Shown: positions 1 through 4,284 of the stretch, piece after piece | Numbering within the stretch: position 1 is the stretch's first letter | How the letters are laid out: each line of letters begins with the position of its first letter | DNA from: an uncultured Methylococcaceae bacterium | GTDB taxonomy: Bacteria > Pseudomonadota > Gammaproteobacteria > Methylococcales > Methylomonadaceae | Length of the DNA stretch: 5,140 bases | Assembly: GCA_913009515.1 (NCBI GenBank) | Contig: CAJVYO010000133.1 | Location: forward strand, 1-5,140 | Direction of reading: 5' to 3' | Translations under genes and position numbers: made by a program | The notes under the pieces: generated by a model | Databases searched by the model: none | What the model was told of the DNA's origin: nothing | What the model saw: the letters and a program-made list of their open reading frames with translations, nothing else

Positions 1-1113
1 AATAATCGCAGGGTCGGTAATATCAACGCGGTGATGCACTTCATATTTCCCTTTTAAACCACGTAGAATTGCAATGGTATCTTCAACGCTGGGTTCTTCA
101 ATCAGTACTTTTTGAAATCGGCGTTCTAAGGCGGCATCTTTTTCAATATATTGGCGGTATTCGTTAAGCGTTGTCGCTCCAATACAATGTAATTCACCGC
201 GTGCCAGAGCAGGTTTAAGCATATTACCTGCATCCATTGCTCCTTCTGCTTTACCGGCACCGACCATAGTGTGGAGTTCGTCAATAAATAAGATGACTTG
301 ACCTTCTTGTTTACTTAAATCATTGAGTACGGATTTAAGACGTTCTTCAAATTCACCGCGAAATTTTGCCCCTGCAATCAACGATGCCATATCCAAAGAA
401 AGTAAGCGTTTACCTTTGATACCATCAGGGACTTCGCCGTTGACAATACGTTGCGCTAAACCTTCAGCAATCGCGGTTTTTCCCACGCCAGGTTCGCCGA
501 TAAGCACTGGATTGTTTTTAGTGCGGCGTTGTAATACTTGAATGGTGCGGCGAATTTCATCATCACGACCAATCACAGGGTCTAATTTTCCTTGCTCGGC
601 TCGTTCGGTTAAATCGACGGTGTATTTTTTCAACGAATCACGATGGTCTTCCGCATGTTCATCATGGACATTTTGTCCATTGCGAGTATGGGTAATCGCG
701 TTATCAATAGCATGTTGAGTAAAGCCTGATTTTTGTAAAATACTGGCGAGTTGCCCTTTGCTTTCACAGGCGGCAAGCAGAAAAATTTCACTGGCAATAA
801 AACTATCTTGGCGTTTTTGAGCTATTTTTTCAGTGAGATTTAGTAACTTTGAAATGTCATGAGAAAGCTGAACGTCACCGCCGGTGCCTGAAACAGACGG
901 AATGGCATTGAGGGTATCATTGAGGCTATTTGATAGGCTGTAAATATCGCCGCCGGCGTGTTGCAGTAGCGATTTAGTATTACTGTCTTGTTGTTGCAGC
1001 ATGGCGAGTAATAAATGCGTGCCTTCAATAAATTGATGGTCTTTCGCAAGCGCGAGACTTTGTGCATTATTTAATGCTTCTTTAAATTTGCTAGTTAATT
1101 TTTCTGGATTCAT
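1..1113 (-). CDS. clpB: ATP-dependent protein disaggregase ClpB, N-terminal 371 codons (partial at left edge)
   Basis: ClpB is a cytoplasmic hexameric AAA+ machine that threads aggregated proteins through its pore together with DnaK/DnaJ/GrpE. The reading frame is open from the ATG at 1113-1111 to the edge. The N-domain (about residues 1-145) has the Clp-N features SLALAKDHQFIE and GTGGDVQLSHD. The linker is followed by KKYTVDLTERAEQGKLDPVIGRD. In AAA-1, Walker A is GEPGVGKT at 206-213 (K212), Walker B is VILFIDE at 273-279 (E279), and the arginine-finger pair is R331/R332; these numbers coincide with E. coli ClpB. The middle domain, AAA-2 and C-terminus lie outside the window (the family is about 860 residues). 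A weak SD (GGAA, 1126-1123) sits 9 nt before the ATG. It is divergent from lptF and has a sigma-32-like promoter. Codon 149, the internal GTG start in E. coli, is GTC here. Identity is essentially certain. Confidence 0.98.
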   Translation of the reverse strand, partial: MNPEKLTSKFKEALNNAQSLALAKDHQFIEGTHLLLAMLQQQDSNTKSLLQHAGGDIYSLSNSLNDTLNAIPSVSGTGGDVQLSHDISKLLNLTEKIAQKRQDSFIASEIFLLAACESKGQLASILQKSGFTQHAIDNAITHTRNGQNVHDEHAEDHRDSLKKYTVDLTERAEQGKLDPVIGRDDEIRRTIQVLQRRTKNNPVLIGEPGVGKTAIAEGLAQRIVNGEVPDGIKGKRLLSLDMASLIAGAKFRGEFEERLKSVLNDLSKQEGQVILFIDELHTMVGAGKAEGAMDAGNMLKPALARGELHCIGATTLNEYRQYIEKDAALERRFQKVLIEEPSVEDTIAILRGLKGKYEVHHRVDITDPAII

Positions 1114-1149
1114 CAGATACGGTTCCATTAAATAATGAGATTAGCTTTA

Positions 1150-1177
1150 AGGTGGGGGTGGTGATTAACTTTTCAAG
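1150..1177 (-). promoter_or_regulatory. Sigma-32 (heat-shock) type promoter for clpB
   Basis: Read on the minus strand, CTTGAAA (1177-1171) is followed after exactly 13 nt by CCCCACCT (1157-1150). This matches the sigma-32 consensus of a CTTGAAA -35 box, 11-16 nt, and a CCCCATnT -10 box, with one mismatch in the -10. Transcription would begin near 1143, leaving a leader of about 30 nt before the clpB ATG. At the normal sigma-70 distance from TTGAAA the sequence is ACCTTA, so no ordinary -10 is present. ClpB is a classic RpoH regulon member in gammaproteobacteria, which supports the call. The match is by eye. Confidence 0.8.
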
Positions 1178-1193
1178 TTGTGGAAATGATAAT
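1165..1193 (+). promoter_or_regulatory. Sigma-70-like promoter for lptF-lptG
   Basis: TTAACT (1165-1170, four of six matches to TTGACA) is followed after 17 nt by GATAAT (1188-1193, five of six matches to TATAAT). Transcription would start near 1200, about 63 nt before the chosen lptF start. Its -35 box lies inside the spacer of the divergent clpB heat-shock promoter, and the clpB -35 box lies in this promoter's spacer, so both cannot easily be occupied together. A weaker alternative pairs TTGAAG (1197-1202) with TAAAAT (1222-1227), but its 19-nt spacer is long. Confidence 0.5.
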
Positions 1194-1262
1194 TAGTTGA
1201 AGTGCTTTATGGGGTCAATGTTAAAATTAAGCCTTTCAATGATTAATTATAAGAGTGTGTTA

Positions 1263-2366
1263 ATGCCGTCTATCCATTGGTTTCCTGTTATGGATCGTAT
1301 GATAATGAAAGACTTATTAAAAACTATTATCTCAGTGTTGATGGTATTAGTGGTTATTATTGTCAGTCGAAATTTTATTGGTATTTTAAAAATGGCAGTG
1401 GAAGGCAGTATTTCTAATGGGGCTATTTTAAGTTTACTGGGGTTTAAAATTATTTTGGCGAGTGTTGATTTTATGCTGCCTGCAGTTTTTGTTTCGGTGT
1501 TGATGGTGTTGGGGCGTATGCACCGTGACCAAGAAATGGCGGGCTTATCTTCCGCAGGGGTGGGGGTGGGACGACTTTATATTTCGGTTTTTAAAACCAT
1601 TATGCCGGTGATATTAGTGGCGAGTTGGATGGCTTTTTATGTTGCCCCTTGGACAAGTTTTAGAATCGATAATTTACTTTATGAGCAAAAGCAGAATGCG
1701 GGTGTTAGAGCGATTTCGGCGGGTAATTTTAGTGAATATGCTCAGGGAAATTTTATTTTTTATGCGGAAGAAATCAATCAACAAGGGGTGATGAAAAAGG
1801 TTTTTGTGCAAAATAAACAGCATGAAAAATTAAGTGTCGTGACCTCGAAAACCGCAGAATTACGCGACATAAAGGGCGGCTTATATATTGTCTTTTTTGA
1901 GGGCGAGCGGGTACAAGGTAAAGCAGGGCAGATGGATTTTATTTTTGAATACTTTGATGAATATGCTTTGCGTATTGAAGATGCTACCGGTGAACGTTCG
2001 CATGGCATACGTAGTCGTTTAAGTCAGGATTTAATGGCAGAGCTTAATTTACACAATTTACGTGAAATACACCGTCGTTTATCGATTCCGTTAGGTATTT
2101 TAGTGTTGGTGATTATGGCAGTGCCTTTAGCACAAACACAGCCACGCGGTGGTGCATACGGTAATATGTTAATGGCTTTTTTGGTGTATTTTAGTTTTTC
2201 AAATTTTGAAAGTGTCAGTGGCAGTTGGATGTTGCGAGGTGAGGTTTCGATATGGCAAGGGTTTAGTGGGGTGTATATATTAAGTTTAATGCTAATTGGC
2301 GTGTTATTGCTTAAATTATACGGCTTAAAATGGGTGCTATTAACATTAACAGGCAGAGCGTCATGA
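1263..2366 (+). CDS. lptF: LPS export permease subunit LptF (YjgP/YjgQ family)
   Basis: LptF is one of two transmembrane subunits of the inner-membrane ABC exporter LptB2FG, which lifts LPS out of the inner membrane and passes it to LptC and the LptA bridge. The 367-residue product has three N-terminal helices (about 20-40, 63-84, 108-128), a periplasmic beta-jellyroll domain (about 135-265) and three C-terminal helices (about 275-291, 300-318, 332-356). The segment GRMHRDQEMAGLSSAG (84-99) between helices 2 and 3 is the coupling region that contacts LptB; E91 aligns with E. coli LptF E84. I chose the ATG at 1263 because AAGAG (1251-1255) sits 7 nt upstream. An ATG at 1290 (358 residues) matches the E. 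coli N-terminus nearly as well and has no SD. A longer TTG start at 1197 is unlikely, lying at or before the predicted transcription start. The stop overlaps lptG. Confidence 0.93.
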   Translation: MPSIHWFPVMDRMIMKDLLKTIISVLMVLVVIIVSRNFIGILKMAVEGSISNGAILSLLGFKIILASVDFMLPAVFVSVLMVLGRMHRDQEMAGLSSAGVGVGRLYISVFKTIMPVILVASWMAFYVAPWTSFRIDNLLYEQKQNAGVRAISAGNFSEYAQGNFIFYAEEINQQGVMKKVFVQNKQHEKLSVVTSKTAELRDIKGGLYIVFFEGERVQGKAGQMDFIFEYFDEYALRIEDATGERSHGIRSRLSQDLMAELNLHNLREIHRRLSIPLGILVLVIMAVPLAQTQPRGGAYGNMLMAFLVYFSFSNFESVSGSWMLRGEVSIWQGFSGVYILSLMLIGVLLLKLYGLKWVLLTLTGRAS

Positions 2367-3430
2367 ACCGTTTAGATCGTTATATTATGAAAGAAGTGCT
2401 AAAGGGTACCTTGGTTGCTTTGTTGATGTTGTATACCATTTTTAATGTGTTTACCTTGAAAGATGAGTTGCGTTCACTGGGCAGGGGGGATTATGACTTA
2501 GCGCATATTTTTATGTATTTAGGGTTGATGATACCGCATTATTTATATGAGCTGATGCCATCGGCTGCCTTGTTGGGGAGTTTATTTGTTTTAGGTAATA
2601 TGGCGAATCATCGTGAATTAATGGCGATGCGGGTATCGGGTGTGTCAGTGTTGGGCTTGATTCGGGCAGTGATGATGGCGGGTGTGGTGTTGACTAGTTT
2701 TTCGTTTATCATGGGCGAATTTATCGGCCCTGAAGCGGAAAAGAAGGCGAAAATTTTAAAGAGTGTGGCGAAATTACGTCAGCCGGTGGCGATGACGCAG
2801 CAAGGGCTATGGTTGCGTGATGGTAATCAATTTATTAATATTAAAAATGTGTATACCAAAGGGCATATTGAAAATATATCGATTTATGAATTGGATAGTC
2901 AGCAGCGTATGCATAAGGTCAGTTTTGCACAAAAAGGGCAGTTTTTGCATAAAGGGGAATGGCAGCTGACAGGGGTTAAAAGTTCTAAATTATCGCCGCA
3001 ACGCGTCACTGCAAGAGCGGTTAATCAGCAGCGTTGGCAGTCAGTGATAGATCCTGATGTGGTGGATGTGGTGGTGATGGATCCTGAAAACTTATCCTTA
3101 ATGGATTTATCTAAGTATATTGATTTTTTACAAAATAATAAGCAGGATGCGGCTAAATATGAATTAGCATTTTGGGCGAGACTCATTAATCCGTTAATTA
3201 CCTTGGTGATGTTACTGGTGGCTGCACCGTTTGTGGTGGGTGTGGGGCGCGGAATTGCCTTGGGACCACGGATGATAATGGGGATATTAATTGGGATGAG
3301 CTTTAATATTATCGATAATGCGGTAGGACAAATGGGCGTGGTGTATGGTTTAAATCCCTTATTTGTTGCCTTGTTACCGAGTAGTTTGGTGTTGATGGGG
3401 GCTTTATATGCGATTAGTCGTTTACGCTAA
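2363..3430 (+). CDS. lptG: LPS export permease subunit LptG (YjgP/YjgQ family)
   Basis: LptG is the partner of LptF in the LptB2FG exporter. The 355-residue product (E. coli LptG has 360) opens with MNRLDRYIMKEVL, the usual LptG start. It has helices at about 14-31, 50-79 and 97-119, a periplasmic jellyroll domain (about 122-265) and helices at about 271-293, 302-320 and 330-351. Family hallmarks include TQQGLWLRDGNQFINIKNV (145-163), the QDAAKYEL stretch (261-268) before helix 4, and the LptB-coupling segment GNMANHRELMAMRVSG (78-93), where E85 aligns with E. coli LptG E88. The start ATG overlaps the lptF TGA as ATGA, with AGG (2351-2353) 9 nt upstream. This indicates translational coupling, as expected for subunits made 1:1. 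An in-frame ATG at 2330 would extend the protein by 11 residues into lptF and is not favoured. The gene ends 2 bp from the convergent RDD gene. Confidence 0.95.
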   Translation: MNRLDRYIMKEVLKGTLVALLMLYTIFNVFTLKDELRSLGRGDYDLAHIFMYLGLMIPHYLYELMPSAALLGSLFVLGNMANHRELMAMRVSGVSVLGLIRAVMMAGVVLTSFSFIMGEFIGPEAEKKAKILKSVAKLRQPVAMTQQGLWLRDGNQFINIKNVYTKGHIENISIYELDSQQRMHKVSFAQKGQFLHKGEWQLTGVKSSKLSPQRVTARAVNQQRWQSVIDPDVVDVVVMDPENLSLMDLSKYIDFLQNNKQDAAKYELAFWARLINPLITLVMLLVAAPFVVGVGRGIALGPRMIMGILIGMSFNIIDNAVGQMGVVYGLNPLFVALLPSSLVLMGALYAISRLR

Positions 3431-3436
3431 GCTTAG
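3427..3436. repeat. 10-bp perfect palindrome holding both convergent stop codons
   Basis: CTAAGCTTAG reads the same on both strands. It contains the lptG TAA (3428-3430), a 2-bp spacer (GC) and, on the other strand, the RDD-gene TAA (3435-3433). There is no loop and no T-run on either side, so I do not call it a terminator. Confidence 0.6.
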
Positions 3437-3894
3437 GTTTTAGTTTTAGGCGTATCAGGTAAGCGAATGATTTGTGAATGTGAACTAATATCGTGCCATG
3501 TTTTATGGTCTTTGTGCCAAATAAGCCAGAAAAGTCCAAGCCCTAAGCACAGCCAAGAAATACACGCAGTTATAAAACGCACGAACGCCTGTTTCCATGT
3601 AATATCGCCCGCATAATACGTCGAGGTTATTTTAAGTTTCCAAGCACGTAAACCTAGAGTTTGTCCGCCATGTGTCCAAAACCAACCATAAAAAATAAAA
3701 CTAACCGTGAATAAATACAACGGATATAACACGGGAGCATTTATGGCTTCACCTTTTGTGAAAGGTAATAATGCAGCGGTTGCCACAAATAATAAGGCGA
3801 TAACTAGCATGGCATCATAAAAAATAGCCGCACTATAACGTAAAAAACCTAACGCTTTAGGTGGGTTAGGTTTTTCAGTGTTGGGATGTGTCAA
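3433..3894 (-). CDS. RDD-family integral membrane protein (TTG start)
   Basis: This 153-residue protein belongs to the RDD family, small inner-membrane proteins named for conserved Arg and Asp residues. Their general function is poorly defined, though some members have been linked to ion transport. R19 and D27 lie in or before helix 1 (about 20-45), helix 2 spans about 56-74, and a third hydrophobic stretch spans about 103-126. GGQTLGLRAWKL (76-87) and WHDISS (133-138, third Asp D135) are typical of gammaproteobacterial members. The start is TTG at 3894-3892. The frame is closed by TAA six codons upstream, and the first internal ATG (codon 29) would remove R19 and D27. There is no good SD, but the small membrane gene upstream stops 8 nt earlier, so coupling is likely. 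Substrate and role cannot be read from the sequence. Confidence 0.88.
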   Translation of the reverse strand: MTHPNTEKPNPPKALGFLRYSAAIFYDAMLVIALLFVATAALLPFTKGEAINAPVLYPLYLFTVSFIFYGWFWTHGGQTLGLRAWKLKITSTYYAGDITWKQAFVRFITACISWLCLGLGLFWLIWHKDHKTWHDISSHSQIIRLPDTPKTKT

Positions 3895-3902
3895 GGTGAA
3901 AA

Positions 3903-4082
3903 TTAATCTTTAAACAACGATAATTTTTGACCTAAAAACATTGAATAAGCAATTAAAACACCGAACATGGCCACTGAAAAAATGATAGGAGGTTTGTGTA
4001 CGAGTAAAATAAATAGATCAGATAAGACAATACTACTTAGAAAAGGGTGATCAATAAGGGAATTGGCAATTTTTTTAAACAT
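3903..4082 (-). CDS. Small two-helix membrane protein, 59 residues, function unknown
   Basis: This is an open frame from ATG (4082-4080) to TAA (3905-3903). A strong Shine-Dalgarno, AGAGG (4092-4088), ends 5 nt before the ATG, and a promoter with a perfect TATAAT lies about 65 bp upstream. The product begins MFKKIANSLIDHPF, then has two hydrophobic segments (about 15-29 and 33-50) separated by HKPP, and ends GQKLSLFKD. Lysines at both ends predict a hairpin with both termini in the cytoplasm. It lies 8 nt upstream of the TTG-started RDD gene and is probably co-transcribed with it, so the two may act together or be coupled in translation. I do not recognise the family. The SD, the spacing and the coherent hydrophobic pattern argue against a chance frame; homologues have not been tested. 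Confidence 0.7.
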   Translation of the reverse strand: MFKKIANSLIDHPFLSSIVLSDLFILLVHKPPIIFSVAMFGVLIAYSMFLGQKLSLFKD

Positions 4083-4087
4083 AGCAA

Positions 4088-4092
4088 CCTCT
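4088..4092 (-). promoter_or_regulatory. Ribosome binding site of the 59-residue membrane protein
   Basis: AGAGG on the minus strand (continuing to AGAGGT) stands 5 nt before the ATG at 4082. It is the main sequence support for this short gene being translated. Confidence 0.7.
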
Positions 4093-4126
4093 GGTTTTAA
4101 TAAGTGATAGGCTCAACATAATTTAT

Positions 4127-4157
4127 TTGCCCAATGATATGTATGCGATTATATAAT
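4127..4157 (+). promoter_or_regulatory. Possible plus-strand promoter sharing the palindromic -10 element
   Basis: A perfect TATAAT at 4152-4157 on the plus strand is preceded, with a long 19-nt spacer, by TTGCCC (4127-4132, four of six matches). If used, it would give pcnB a leader of about 120 nt. It is weaker than the proximal extended -10 promoter and may be only a by-product of the palindrome. Confidence 0.35.
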
Positions 4158-4176
4158 GCTAAGAATTTTGAGTAAA
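4148..4176 (-). promoter_or_regulatory. Sigma-70 promoter for the small membrane gene and the RDD gene
   Basis: On the minus strand TTTACT (4176-4171, four of six matches to the -35 consensus) is followed after 17 nt by a perfect TATAAT (4153-4148). Transcription would begin near 4141 and give a leader of about 58 nt before the ATG at 4082. The -10 element is half of the palindrome ATTATATAAT (4148-4157), which also gives TATAAT on the other strand. Confidence 0.6.
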
Positions 4177-4182
4177 CTAGAA

Positions 4183-4225
4183 TTAAACGGACGTGGTTTA
4201 AAGTTATCGTGCTAGGTGTTTAAAC
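4183..4225. repeat. Cluster of GTTTAA/TTAAAC half-sites upstream of pcnB
   Basis: TTAAAC (4183-4188) and GTTTAA (4196-4201) form an inverted repeat with a 7-nt spacer. The same motif returns as the 8-bp palindrome GTTTAAAC (4218-4225), so GTTTAAA occurs as a direct repeat 22 bp apart. The cluster ends 3 bp before the TGG of the extended -10 promoter, in the place of a -35 box or operator. I know of no regulator with this exact site. In an AT-rich spacer, chance is a real alternative. Confidence 0.3.
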
Positions 4226-4227
4226 AT

Positions 4228-4236
4228 TGGTACAAT
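4228..4236 (+). promoter_or_regulatory. Extended -10 promoter for pcnB
   Basis: TGGTACAAT combines the TGn extension with a -10 box (TACAAT, five of six matches). No good -35 stands 16-18 nt upstream (CGTGCT at the 17-nt position), which is usual for extended -10 promoters. Transcription would begin near 4243, leaving about 42 nt before the proposed ATT start. Confidence 0.5.
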
Positions 4237-4272
4237 ATTGGGATAAAAAGTGATGATTAATTTTAGATAGAT

Positions 4273-4280
4273 AGGAAGAG
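4273..4280 (+). promoter_or_regulatory. Shine-Dalgarno that decides the pcnB start
   Basis: AGGAAGAG is the only purine-rich SD-like stretch ahead of pcnB. Its AGGAAG core ends 6 nt before ATT (4285), an ideal distance. The nearest conventional alternative, TTG at 4294, is 13 nt from the end of the stretch and 15 nt from the end of that core, which is too far for efficient use. This favours ATT as initiator. Confidence 0.65.
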
Positions 4281-4284
4281 TGAT

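Larger units (their letters stand above)
1114..1262. other. Divergent intergenic region clpB / lptF
   Basis: These 149 bp hold the clpB leader and heat-shock promoter on the minus strand and the lptF promoter, leader and SD (AAGAG, 1251-1255) on the plus strand. I see no small ORF or stable hairpin here. Confidence 0.8.
4083..4284. other. Divergent intergenic region, small membrane gene / pcnB
   Basis: These 202 bp are clearly more AT-rich than the flanking genes. They hold the minus-strand SD and promoter, the palindromic -10 element, the GTTTAA half-site cluster, and the pcnB extended -10 promoter and SD. I see no tRNA, terminator or additional ORF. Confidence 0.75.

Noticed and set aside
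323..541. Open frame of 72 codons on the plus strand
   Set aside because: It lies antisense inside the AAA-1 domain of clpB, whose minus-strand frame is conserved throughout; low-complexity composition and no SD.
840..1067. Open frame of 75 codons on the minus strand
   Set aside because: It is in a different frame from clpB over the same bases, and the clpB N-domain reading is clearly the real one.
1197..1262. TTG start for lptF adding 22 residues
   Set aside because: It sits at or before the predicted transcription start, has a poorly spaced SD, and the added residues do not resemble LptF N-termini.
1778..2008. Open frame of 76 codons on the minus strand
   Set aside because: It is antisense to the periplasmic domain of lptF, with cysteine- and serine-rich out-of-frame composition and no supporting signals.
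2330..2362. Longer lptG start (11 extra residues)
   Set aside because: MNRLDRYI at 2363 matches the family N-terminus, has AGG upstream and gives the usual ATGA overlap with lptF.
3423..3454. Imperfect stem (TACGCTAA with TTAGGCGTA, 15-nt loop) as a terminator for lptG
   Set aside because: The stem is short, bulged and AT-rich, and no T-run follows it on either strand.
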